From contig JAAPAO010000007.1 in assembly GCA_013115145.1 (NCBI GenBank), positions 1-64,000 of the forward strand: a stretch of 64,000 bases of DNA, in the 5' to 3' direction. Source of the DNA: Perkinsus chesapeaki. Its lineage: Eukaryota > Perkinsozoa > Perkinsida > Perkinsidae. A program made the translations under genes and the position numbers. Shown in pieces: positions 1 to 10,388 of the stretch. Below the pieces are notes generated by a model. It ran no database searches, was not told where the DNA came from, and saw only the letters and a program-made list of their open reading frames with translations. The stretch's first letter is position 1, and the number at the start of each line of letters is the position of its first letter.

Positions 1-73
1 TATATTGAAGTTACTAAACCACCTCCCAGGGTATATTGAAGTTACTAAACCACCTCCCAGGGTATATTGAAGT
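1..73. repeat. 31-bp tandem repeat, about 2.4 copies
   Basis: Two perfect 31-bp units (1-31 and 32-62) are followed by the first 11 nt of a third (63-73). The array is cut by the window edge, so its full length is unknown. It lies about 275 bp upstream of the first phosphofructokinase start codon. No function is visible. Confidence 0.9.
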
Positions 74-346
74 GGATACTAAACGAGAATCTTAACGTAA
101 ATTTCGCTTGCCCGTCGAAATTTGAGCTACTATGTGTAATGGGCGATATCCTGCGTTTCAGTTGTCTTCTTGCAATCCACTTGCATTCTTGCATTCTTGC
201 TCTTCCTCAACTGGTGCCCGTCGTGTGTTTCGCATAGCTCGATGCAGCTGAGACGCCCTTTGCGTCGTTCTGCAATTAGCCTCCAGTGTCGCACTGCGCT
301 AGATACAATACCTCGACCAGTAGGACGTTGTTTAGTCATCCTCTAA

Positions 347-2357
347 ATGCCGTCGGATTCTAAGACCAACTATGCCGTCGCGGCCGCTGCCGCCGCCACC
401 ACTGCTGTTGCAGCTGGTGCCGCTGGCTATGCCGTCTACAAGAAGATGCAGGGCTATGATAAGTAATTAAAAACTCACTCTTTATCGTGTGATACAGAGA
501 GATCTTCCGTGTGCGAATGCGATGAATCGTTGTAATGGATTGTTTCGTGAGAAGCGTTTTGGATTTCCTATAGGCTGATTGGGCAGCCATGCTCATGGAT
601 CTAGTTAATTAGTTACTCTCGAAGTGCTTCTTGTAACCATGCTTCTTCAGGACGGTCACCGAACTCCGAGGAAACATCTCCCAGCTGGAGGACGAGAACT
701 CTCATCTCTGCCGTCCCGTCGTCGGCAGCTTGACCGGCGACGATATCTTGCTTCCCGGTAAGGTTGGACATTTAACCTCTTAAGTATCTTATCGTGTTCT
801 GTTTAGGTGAGAGCCTCACTTACTTGAAGCCTTCCAACTTGGCTGAGAGGTTCGGTAAGAAGGAGCACACCACTCCTCTGATCGAGAAGTACGAGGGTCA
901 ATTGAAGGACTTCCAGGATGAGAACTCCATCGTCACTCAAACCATCTGGCGTAACAAGGACGACCATCACAAGCAGTTCTTGCGATACCTCCGCGCTGGT
1001 CCTCGTGAGAAGGTCTACTTCAACCCCAAGGAAGTCACTGCTGCCATCGTCACTTGCGGTGGTCTCTGCCCCGGTCTTAATAATGTCATCCGTGGTCTCA
1101 CACAGATGCTTGAGGAGTACGGTGTGCCTAAGATTTACGGTGTCAAGGACGGCTACAAGGGATTCGCCAAAGATGAGTGCTGGATCACTCTCGACAGCAA
1201 GAAGGTGGAGACTATCCACAGAATGGGTGGCAGCGTCTTGGTCTGCAACCGTGGTAACGATCCTATCGATGTCATGGCTGAGGCCATCATGAAGAAGGGT
1301 GTTAACATGATGTTCATTGTTGGTGGTGATGGCACTCACAGAGGCGCCGATAAGATCCAGCAGTATATGGTCAAGGTCAACTACGAGTGCTCTCTTGTTG
1401 GCATTCCCAAGACCATTGATAACGATATCCCCATCATCGATGACTCCTTCGGTTTCAGCACTGCTGTCAGTGAAGCCGTCCGTGCCATCGAGGCTGCCTA
1501 TGTTGAAGCCACTGGTGCCCCCAACTGTATCGGTCTCGTTAAGTTGATGGGTCGTAATTCCGGATTTGTTGTTCTTCATGCCGTCTGTGCGGCTGCCACC
1601 GTTGATGTTGCTCTCCTACCCGAGATGGACATCAGTCTTCCAAAGGTGATTAGTCAATTCATCTCCATTTTATCATTCATTACTTTTTAGCTTCTCGATT
1701 ACGTCAAGCAGAAGATCGATAAGGACGGCCATATTGTTATTGTTGTTGCTGAGGGTTGCGGTGCCACTTTAATGCAGGCTGATCCCAACCTTAAGGATGC
1801 TGGTGGAAACATCAAGCTCCCCGATGTCGGTGTCTATCTTAAGGATAAGATCCTTGACTTCGCCAAGGCCAATGGTCGTAACGACTGGACTGTCAAGTAA
1901 GTGGTCTTAAATCGCGCCTGTTACCGTGGTAGAGACAAGCCTGTCAATGTTGTTCCTACTAGGTATATCGATCCCACTTACATGATCCGTGCTGTCCCTG
2001 CCAACCCCAGTGATTCCACCTACTGCCACGTGCTTGCCCATAACGCCGTTCACGGTGCCATGGCTGGTTACACTGGCTTCTCTTGCGGCAAGTGTGATCA
2101 AAGGTAACATTAAAGTAGTGTTTGTTTTCTTTCATTATCGTTCATCAGATACGTGATGCTGCCCTTCAAGGCCATCACTGGTCGCAACCCTCGCCAGGTT
2201 AACACCGCCGGTCGATGGTTCGCCAGAATGATCATGTTCACTGGACAGCCCAGCTTCGTAAGTTTGTGGCACCATGTCCGATCTATCTCATTTTATCCTA
2301 TTTTAGCTTCCTGAGGGACACGTCCCGCGTCACAGCTCGACTCTCTTAACCCATTAA
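347..2357 (+). CDS. PFK: plant-type 6-phosphofructokinase, copy 1 (522 aa, 7 exons)
   Basis: Phosphorylates fructose 6-phosphate in glycolysis. Exons: 347-462, 651-757, 807-1645, 1691-1896, 1963-2103, 2149-2257, 2307-2357; all junctions are GT-AG and phases agree. The nucleotide-site motif GGDGT lies near residue 247 and PKTIDND (catalytic Asp) near 275, followed by MGRNSGF. The C-terminal half ([25 protein letters not shown]) follows plant ATP-PFKs closely. Gly in GGDGT favours ATP as phosphoryl donor, because PPi enzymes usually have GGDD; the Lys in PKTIDND is typical of the plant/protist group, so donor specificity is not proven. Exon 1 encodes an unusual 38-residue leader with an Ala/Gly/Val-rich hydrophobic stretch (residues 9-29) ending in YKK, which looks like a membrane anchor or targeting signal. 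A tandem paralogue follows 534 bp downstream. Confidence 0.94.
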
Positions 2358-2891
2358 GATGTTACGGTGTTGATGACTACCACGTAAACGTCAGTAAGAC
2401 CAGAGTGGAAGACGGCGATTTCTTTTGGTGCCATTTTCTGGTCTCCCGCTTGGGCCCCCACTTTGATGACGTGTAGAATAACATTGCATTCCTTCCCCTT
2501 ATTCTTCTTCTCCTCTAGTGCTACAGTTATCTCCCCATTACCTTGTCTATTATTGTGGTTTGAATACCGTTTATTGATGATAATACTTACATCAAGGATA
2601 CGAGAAGGTAGCTGTTCCTATCCACATTACCAGTTCAACAGCAATTGTCGATAACACTTTTCGACGACGACTTGGACCACTTAGTTGCTATTCTCGTAGT
2701 TGTGCTAGCAAGCGTTGTGCTGCTGTTCGAAAAGTTTCGACAATCATAAGGCGAGTAACGCTACTGAAGTTGTGCTCTATAGGAGCAGAGATAGTACATT
2801 GTTGAGTTGTTATTACCGCTGGACGCGCGTTGATGGAGAGCTTCTAAATGGGTACGGGTGAGGGGTACTGAAGTCGCCAGTTGTTGCGGAT
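2358..2891. other. spacer between the two PFK genes
   Basis: 534 bp. No reading frame with coding character, RNA gene or clear repeat was seen. It must contain the 3' end of copy 1 and the 5' region of copy 2. Confidence 0.6.
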
Positions 2892-4938
2892 ATGTCCGGA
2901 GATTCCAAGACTTCGTCCTTAACGACTGCTGCTGTCGCGGCTGCTGCAACCGCGGTTACTGCGGGAGCTGTTGCTGGTGTTGTGTATAAGAAAATGAAAG
3001 GATATGAGAAGTAACGTTACAGTATGGGGGAAGGTTGCTTAGTAACGAAAGAAGAAATGAGCAATCGATGTTCATGATTGTCTTCTCCATCCGATTCGTG
3101 ATCTCTTTGTTCCGCGTGCAGGTATTCATTGTCATTATTACAGTTGCAAGTATGTATAGGGTCATACGTTAGTCGATCTGCAGTTGCACTGTCAGCAAAG
3201 CAAGTAGTCGTCTTTAGGGTGGTGTCAGAGCTCAGACAGCATATAGCAGACATACAGGATGAGACCACTCGCCTGACTCGACCTGTAATCGGTAGCATGA
3301 ACGATGATGACATCCTTTTGCCCGGTAGAAGATGCTGGCCGATACGTTCGGGGAGGTTATTGTGTTGTTCTAGGAGAAAGCCTGACATACCTGAAACCGG
3401 CGCATCTCGCAACTCGTTTCGGAAACAGGTCTTTCAAGACCCCACTAATTGTAGGTTCTACTGATTTTACGGCTATGGCACTGTAGCCTTTCAGGCGGAG
3501 TACGAGGGTCAATTGAAGGACTTCCAGGATGAGAACTCCATCGTCACTCAAACCATCTGGCGTAACAAGGACGACCATCACAAGCAGTTCTTGCGATACC
3601 TCCGCGCTGGTCCTCGTGAGAAGGTCTACTTCAACCCCAAGGAAGTCACTGCTGCCATCGTCACTTGCGGTGGTCTCTGCCCCGGTCTTAATAATGTCAT
3701 CCGTGGTCTCACACAGATGCTTGAGGAGTACGGTGTGCCTAAGATTTACGGTGTTAAGAATGGTTATAAAGGTTTTAAGCATGACAACTGTTGGATCAAA
3801 CTGGACTCCGATAAAGTTGAGACCATTCACAGGATGGGCGGAAGCATTCTCGTTGCCAATCGCGGCAACGATGATGTTGATGAGATGGCCAAGGCCATAA
3901 TGGGCAAGGGCGTGAATATGCTTTTCATCATCGGTGGTGATGGTACTCACAGAGGAGCTGATAAGATCCAGAAGGCTATGGTGGCGGCTAACCACAAGTG
4001 CGCTGTTGTGGGCATCCCAAAGACCATTGACAACGACATTCCTCTCATTGATGGCTCTTTCGGGTTTACTACTGCGGTAGACGAAGCCGTCCGTGCCATC
4101 GAGGCTGCCTATGTTGAGGCCACTGGTGCCCCCAACTGTATCGGTCTCGTCAAGTTGATGGGTCGTAATTCCGGATTTGTTGTTCTTCATGCCGTCTGTG
4201 CGGCTGCCACCGTTGATGTTGCTCTCCTACCCGAGATGGACATCAGTCTTCCAAAGGTAATTAGTCAATTCATCTTCATTTTATCATTCATTACTTTTTA
4301 GCTTCTTGATTACGTCAAGCAAAAGATCGATAAGGACGGCCATATTGTTATTGTTGTTGCTGAGGGTTGCGGTGCCACTTTAATGCAGGCTGATCCCAAC
4401 CTTAAGGATGCTGGTGGAAACATCAAGCTCCCAGATGTCGGTATCTGGCTGAAAGACAAAATAATGGAATACGCGAAGGCCAACGGAAGTAACGATTGGA
4501 CCATCAAGTAATATCAGACTATACGAAAGACACTCTTGAGCACCGCGCCTACTAGATACATTGATCCCACTTATATGATCCGTGCTGTCCCTGCCAATCC
4601 TCATGATTCCACCTACTGCCACGTGCTTGCCCATAACGCCGTTCACGGTGCCATGGCTGGTTACACTGGCTTCTCTTGCGGCAAGTGTGATCAAAGGTAA
4701 CATTAATAGTGTTTGCATTCTTTTATTATCGTTCATCAGATACGTGATGCTGCCCTTCAAGTCCATCACTGGTCGTCCTCCTCGCCAGGTCAACACCGCC
4801 GGTCGATGGTTCGCCAGAATGATCATGTTCACGGGCCAGCCCAGCTTCGTAAGTTCGCCTACTTTATATCAATCTCATTCGCCTCTTCAGCTCCCTCCAG
4901 GACACGTCCCTCGCCACAGTTCTTCGTTGCAAATATAA
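2892..4938 (+). CDS. PFK: plant-type 6-phosphofructokinase, copy 2 (522 aa, 8 exons)
   Basis: Tandem paralogue of the preceding gene and exactly the same length. Exons: 2892-3010, 3218-3324, 3374-3450, 3495-4256, 4302-4507, 4556-4696, 4740-4848, 4891-4938. It keeps GGDGT, PKTIDND and MGRNSGF. The hydrophobic leader (39 codons) has the same layout as in copy 1 but is much diverged in sequence. The 44-bp intron 3451-3494 has no counterpart in copy 1, which reads straight through ATC GAG AAG. From 3501, six nucleotides downstream of that intron, the two genes become identical for 254 nt (890-1143 against 3501-3754). They then diverge, and become nearly identical again from about 1472/4083 through the following intron. 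This mosaic indicates gene conversion between diverged copies. Confidence 0.94.
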
Positions 4939-5582
4939 GACCACTGCTCGCTGACAGCTCTGTGCGAAAGGCTGCCTTTCCGACAGTCATCATATGATAC
5001 TATTGTTAACTCATGCTCCTAGGCTCCTCTCGTAACATGTGTATTTTCCGCTAAAACAGCGCTTCATTATTAGATTAGGTGTATTAGCTTGAGGCCTTAG
5101 TCGATTCGATAACCAAGAATGAATCTTAGCGTTCTCCACGCAACTAGCTCTGATGCCTTGTGTTCTAGTCTCCTCAATAAGCTATTCTTTTATACCTTAC
5201 CATTGCTGAGATAATCGTACACTCTATTCACTATCAATCCTGTCAGGATCAGGAACTCTCGCAAACCACAAGCCACATGGGATTGGGGCTGTTTATCTCT
5301 CCTGGCGGAGTTCTCTGCGCACTTAGCTCTCCTTGCGAGTTAACTCGGTCTGACTGGGATCCCCGAGTGTTATTACCGGCAAACATTGAATATCTTTTTC
5401 CTCAGTAATGTGTTGCGTATAGACTAAGTAATGGAGGTTTACTGTGTGCAGTGTCTCCTAAAGTTGTGTATAAAGTGCTAATCCTATTTGGAACTCAAAA
5501 CCTACATCATCAACCACTACACTCAATTCTACAACAGTTGTTAGTGTACTCGCCTAGTAAGCAGAAGAATAAGGTATCTTCA
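4939..5582. other. convergent spacer without detected genes
   Basis: 644 bp between the end of PFK copy 2 (+) and the end of the membrane-protein gene (-). Only short, uninformative reading frames are present. Confidence 0.6.
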
Positions 5583-6664
5583 TTACTCGGGCACTCGTCT
5601 CAAATGCCGACGAAGGAATGGTTCGACCAGCTCCTGTAGCTCGCTGTTTGCCTTCTTCACTTCAACGATAGAGTCAGTTACCAACGAGAGGCCATAAACT
5701 CTGACCAAGGTCCACAAGACGCCGATGCATCCAAGCAACCCTTCTACAGCTTCAGGCTTTGACAGAACTGATAGCAGCCACGCCCCAGCCATTTTGTGGA
5801 TGTCACTTTGCTGCTGGTCCAGCGAACTGAGGGCAGCAGCGTAGTCACTGGTGTAGGGGACAATAAAAATTATGATGGCAACGGCACCGATTATTGACAG
5901 GACTTCGGCAGCTTGAAAGATTCTCACCAAGACAGGTATCTTTGCGCCAACTCCGATCATACCGAGACTCGCCGTGAGACCGACGAAGAGGCAAAAGCAG
6001 ACGCAAATGGTGTTGTAGAGCGAGAGAGCTTCAAAGGGTATGTGGGAACTCAGCGATTGTTGAAAAGTCGCTTTAAATTTGGACGACTGATCGTAATCGA
6101 GGCCGTTGAGGCTGACAAGGACCTTGACAATAGCTAGGGAGAGCAGATCAAGTCCGCGAACACCACTAACATAGCACCTTATACAGACAATGGCACAGAA
6201 CAAAGCCTCTGAGAGACCGTAAAGGAAGGACCCCAAACGTGCTGGAAGACAGAACAGAAATGACGTTGGTCTCATTAGGATAAAGAAGCCTAAACACAAT
6301 ACTATTCCCATCAACGCAACAGCAACAGGCAAACAGCGTACGGGCATGAGGGCGTTCATGTTAGAGAGGCTCGAAATTTTCAAAGGTGTCTCTGGCAGCG
6401 GTACTCTTCCCCGTAAACCCTCCACTGCCAGCTATACTGCTCGAGCTGCTGCACAGGGCCTGGTATTGAGGTACCGACGGAAGAGCAATGGCCCACTACC
6501 CGACAGTAGGCCGCAGCCGATGCTACTAATGCCGGTATAGATGTCCAGGTACCCTTGTGGGGGATAGCATTGACGCCGCTGGCACCGTTGACATGACAGT
6601 TGTAGATGTAGCCGAGTAAAAGATAAAAGAAGAACATAACTCCGATAACTCTAAAAAACGACAA
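5583..6664 (-). CDS. polytopic membrane protein, unknown function (about 337 aa, 2 exons)
   Basis: Proposed exons (transcript order) 6664-6500 and 6431-5583, with a 68-bp intron. Exon 1 starts MSFFRVIGVMFFFYLLLGY, a signal peptide or first membrane segment. The large second exon has five or six hydrophobic stretches, for example around VALMGIVLCLGFFILM, YNTICVCFCLFVGLTASLG and VLSIIGAVAIIIFIV, and ends in a charged tail (VEPFLRRHLRRVPE). I do not recognise the family. The splice is uncertain: donor 6553/6552 joined to acceptor 6425/6424 (128-bp intron) also keeps the frame, and the second exon alone could start at the ATG near 6359. It is the last of three - strand genes lying head to tail. 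Confidence 0.6.
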
Positions 6665-6800
6665 GTCCGATAGCCGACAGCAGAGGGGCTCACTGGAGGG
6701 TATAGACTACTCCGGCAGGCTGCTGGACGACTGGACCGCTGAAACTGTTGTGCTGTGATGTGGAACTCTGAGATGGCGGCGAACGCGGCGCAGCGGCCTG

Positions 6801-7899
6801 TTAGGAAGTGGCATTGAATAACGATTCTAAGCTTACTCCGGCTAGTGCAGATTGGACCGACTCTAAAGGATGCAGCATGGTCTTCACAGCCCCTTTGACG
6901 CTACTTGCTAGACTGTCACCAATACCAGGAGACTCGAACATCGGCGGTGACGATGACACTAGACAAACGAGACAGTGGAGCTGCTTGGTGGCTGTGCGTT
7001 GCTCCTACCGCTCCGACCCTTGCCAATATCGGCAAGGTGCTTCTTAAGTGCTTGAAAGTCATGGTCAGATGCCATGCCATATCGCCGGCCGAGGACTTCC
7101 AGCTCAGTGTTGGCCGCAGCCAGCCTGCACTGCAATCGTTTCATTTGCGCTGCCCCACTACGTCTGAAGGAGCTCCTTGTTGTTGCTTTGTGCCGTGGAT
7201 GCCCCCGGTTCTTCTACGATGGTACCGACTCTGGCAGGATGCAAGGCTTGCTGCAGCAGCTTGGATTGTGACTGATACACGGCAGGCGCTGGGCGAGCGG
7301 TCCGCCACCGAATACCATGAAATTCAGCTTCTTCATTTCGCCCATGCCCGGCATGTCTTTGAAACTGACCTCATGAACGCAGATCCCCCGAAAGCCAGTC
7401 GATCCAGCTGTGGGAGAACGTGGAACTTTGTTGGTCGTCTAAGCAGTAGCCTACGAGTGCCGTGGACGCATCTGTAGTTCCTGGCATTGACACCAGTGGT
7501 GTCGCAGTCCTGAGCTGTTATGCAGGTACCAATGCAATAGTCTTGGCCAGCCTCGACTGACAAGCAATAGTTCCCCCAGACAGCCATTTCATAGGCGCCT
7601 CTAGACCGCCCTATACTACCACTGTCCTCCAACAGGCACGATGCTGCTGGTGATGTATTTGGGCAGACAGGGTCGTGGATGCCCGAACCACAGCGACTAA
7701 CGCAGACATAACCTGACAAGATACCCGCCTTGGATGACACAGTACTACCATTAGCATCACCGAATTGGTCGCCATTTATCCCTTTAAGAGCATCGAGATA
7801 GTACAGCTGAGCAGGCTCCTGCCAAAGCCCACATGGGCTTCCAGCACCGCGGACTGTCGGGAGGAGTAACGGTAATAACCAGAGCCGACAGCTCGACAT
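6801..7899 (-). CDS. secreted Cys-rich protein, unknown family (301 aa, 5 exons)
   Basis: Exons (transcript order) 7899-7455, 7407-7281, 7230-7162, 7124-7018, 6958-6801; introns of 37-59 nt. Phases agree and the total is divisible by three. A clear signal peptide (MSSCRLWLLPLLLPTVRG) precedes a domain with many cysteines (CVSRCGSG, NTSPAASCLLED, DYCIGTCITAQDCD) and then a Gly-rich segment (MVFGGGPLAQRLP). The C-terminal 100 residues are helical and charged (NNKELLQTLAAANTELEVLG). Probably secreted or extracellular; I cannot name the family. The start ATG lies only 5 nt after the stop codon of the upstream gene, so its mRNA must be made by processing inside or right beside that gene. An in-frame TTG twelve nt upstream was not taken as the start. 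Confidence 0.75.
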
Positions 7900-7904
7900 T
7901 TCCT

Positions 7905-9071
7905 TCAACAATATTTCTTCGGCCGGCCGCCACTCCCACTTGACACACTAGAACTCGTCAATAAGGCAACTAAGTTTGCTATGAACACCAATAAGGTCAT
8001 GCGTGATAGCAGAAGCTCCTTGATAATCTCATCTGGCTGCCGCACCAAATGGTTTCCTACTAGTCCCTTGCGGGATGGCACTGGACGCAGTAGCATCGTG
8101 AAGGGACCGTGTGAGCTGCGAGCTATGACGTAGAAGCTCATCCAGACGACTGGACGAGACCTGCAAACTTGCCAGGTCTGGACGATAGCTGCAGTAGTGT
8201 ATTACTTTGCATTCCCTGTCCACACGATTAACACTAGCAGCTACTCTGTCCTTCTCTAACTCTGCCAATCCTAGCTGCTTACGAGCAGACAGGACGTTGG
8301 GCTTAGTACGGGTTACCTTACAATCAATATATTTTACTAAAGCCTCTTAAGTTGGACGATACGGTTCTAGAGTTGGTACTCTAGATGGTATGGTTTGCCA
8401 GTAGGGCTTTTCAAAACACCATTGCGTCCCTTTTAAGCATCCACCTAACACTACCTCTGCCCTTATAGCCAATAGCTCTCTCGAGAGCCCCTCACTGCAC
8501 CTCTCTTTATCAGTAGCTTCCTTCTCAGCTATAGCATAATCCCTACCAGGGATGGCCCAATACAGACCGGACACAGTTACACTACCTTCGGGCACCGTTC
8601 AAGGCGTTTTGCTTCCCAGCATTCTCGCTCTCTAATGCCTCGCATTTTTTCTCCAATTCGACGGCCTGAACCTCATGAGTGGCTCACCAGACGGTCATTC
8701 CGAGTTAGTAGTACCTCGCCGTTGTCCTCATCCAGCTGGTTTGTGGTCTTCCTTAATCGAATCTGATTCAAATGTCGCCTTTTCTTCAGACGTTCGATCT
8801 CGGCCAAAAGAGACTCTCGTTGAGCTCCTAGCTCGTGGACCTAGGGTATCCGAAAATCTTACGAGTGCGCTAAAGATTCCAAAGCTCTCACCTGAGTGAC
8901 CACCTCAGAGCTGACGAACTCTATATCGTCTCGGCAAGGGAGAGCCCTGCAGGAGAAGGCCCGCCTGGTGGGTAGCGAACGAGACCCGCTACCTGAAGAC
9001 AAGGTTCAAGAGTGTTGAGAGCGGGCCTGACCATTTCCAAATGGCTTCTTTTGTTTGCTAGAGCTTTTCAT
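7905..9071 (-). CDS. coiled-coil protein with C-terminal membrane anchor (270 aa, 7 exons)
   Basis: Exons (transcript order) 9071-9032, 8992-8892, 8840-8715, 8665-8596, 8528-8445, 8345-8082, 8032-7905; introns of 39-99 nt, all phases consistent. The basic, Ser-rich start (MKSSSKQKKPFGNG) is followed by long heptad-like helices rich in Glu, Lys, Leu and Gln (LLAEIERLKKRR, VELEKKCEALESEN). A single hydrophobic helix at about residues 241-255 (LLVFIANLVALLT) is followed by a short polar tail ending KKYC. This is the topology of tail-anchored ER/Golgi proteins such as SNAREs or golgins, but no family motif is decisive. Its 5' end faces the next + strand gene across 133 bp. Confidence 0.78.
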
Positions 9072-9204
9072 GACGGTCAAATGCCTTTGCGACGACTGCA
9101 GAACCTGCGCTGCTCTTGCTAATCTTGAATTTCCTCAACGGGAACATGGCACTTAAGGGAAAGGCGTCTCTTCTTGCCGCATTTTAGACTAATGCCTTTC
9201 GTTA
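9072..9204. promoter_or_regulatory. 133-bp divergent intergenic region (probable shared promoter)
   Basis: The start codons at 9071 (-) and 9205 (+) face away from each other across this short gap. It must contain 5' untranslated and promoter sequence for both genes. No TATA-like box is obvious. The role is inferred from gene arrangement only. Confidence 0.4.
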
Positions 9205-10193
9205 ATGCCTCGTAAATCTCGTAAGAAGCATCTTGATAGAACTCTGCGGTCTGGCCTCGGCCCGGGCAGCTGTAACAAGTATCGGGACATCACAGCTACA
9301 CCATGCTTCGTTACGATGTTCCAGCCGAAAACGGTATGCGGGAAAACGGACGGAAGAGACATATTCAAGGGGACCCAGAATCCCTATCAGTTCGATAAGA
9401 CGTATCTTGCCAGAGTTCAAATGGCTGCGGTAAGACTATAACGTGTGGTAGTTGGCTTAGATTAAAGTCAGGACCAAGCGGCCGAGGCTTATTACGATAC
9501 AGTGGTCCAGAAGGGCCGACAACGCTTATATGGGGAAGGCCAGAGCGAGAGAACATTAAGTAGAAGCCACTCCTTAACACCGGAGGCCTTCTATTGTGCT
9601 TTTAAAGGGATTGATGAGGATACTGTGGGGCACTTGGATACAACCATGCCAGGGTAATAGAACCGGCGGCAGTTATTAGAGAATATAGGACCTGGCTTAG
9701 GACGGTAGGACTGTGCTCCATCTAAACGTTATGGTATATTAACAAATGATGTATCTCTATGCGTTATAAGCCTGCCAGGAAATGCTGTATTAGCCTAATC
9801 TTATTTCGGGCTGTAATTTCCCATACGAAGGAGTTGATACGATAACGTGTCTTTGACGGAATCTGCCCGAATTCTATCGTTTCAGCTACACCGGCTATAA
9901 CCCTGGCGTAGGCCCTCTTGGGATACATGCTATCACATACTCCAAAGCCAACATTATGGGTAAGGCCGCAAGGTTACCTATATACAGACGGCAATGGAGC
10001 GGATACCTTTAGTGATTGCTGTTCATCACTGTTGTCACCTCACTAAGATACTTGCGTTGTTTAATTAGATATGCCATGGGTGCAGTTTGTCGTTACTGTT
10101 ATGTCTCTGCAGGACATAGAAGCTACTTTACTAGCCACAGCACTATTAGAGCCGGACATAGGTAGTAGCATCGATTGGGAAGAACTTCAATAA
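9205..10193 (+). CDS. unidentified protein (about 227 aa, 6 exons; middle exons tentative)
   Basis: Proposed exons 9205-9429, 9472-9653, 9709-9733, 9794-9846, 9886-9959, 10069-10193. Exons 1 and 2 read smoothly from a basic N-terminus (MPRKSRKKHLDRTLR) to GTQNPYQFDKTYLARVQ and on to QSERTLSRSHSLTPEAFYCA. Exon 5 (YTGYNPGVGPLGIHAITYSK) and the acidic C-terminus (LLEPDIGSSIDWEELQ) are also convincing. The 25-nt exon 3 is the weakest part. An alternative end is to read past 9959 without splicing to a stop at 10012, but the GTAAGG donor there is strong. I do not recognise the family. Confidence 0.5.
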
Positions 10194-10388
10194 GGAAGGG
10201 CCATCACGCCGGAATTGGGCGTTTTAGTTCTTCATTCGTAACTCACTATCATTTGGTTGGTGACGTATTAGATAGCACTGCTGTTCCTATCAAGTTTCAC
10301 AGTGATAATTATTGCAGTCTGCTATTCACTGACGAACACAAGGATTATTGAGGGGATAGGAAACGTTGAATGAATTACGTCTGCTGTG

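Noticed and set aside
803-4190. Long - strand open frames (258 and 277 codons) antisense to the PFK genes
   Set aside because: Both mirror the same conserved PFK codons and start/stop where the sense similarity does; sense frames carry clear catalytic motifs.
5913-6540. + strand frames over the membrane-protein gene
   Set aside because: Shadows of the - strand frame; charged/low-information translation with no start context.
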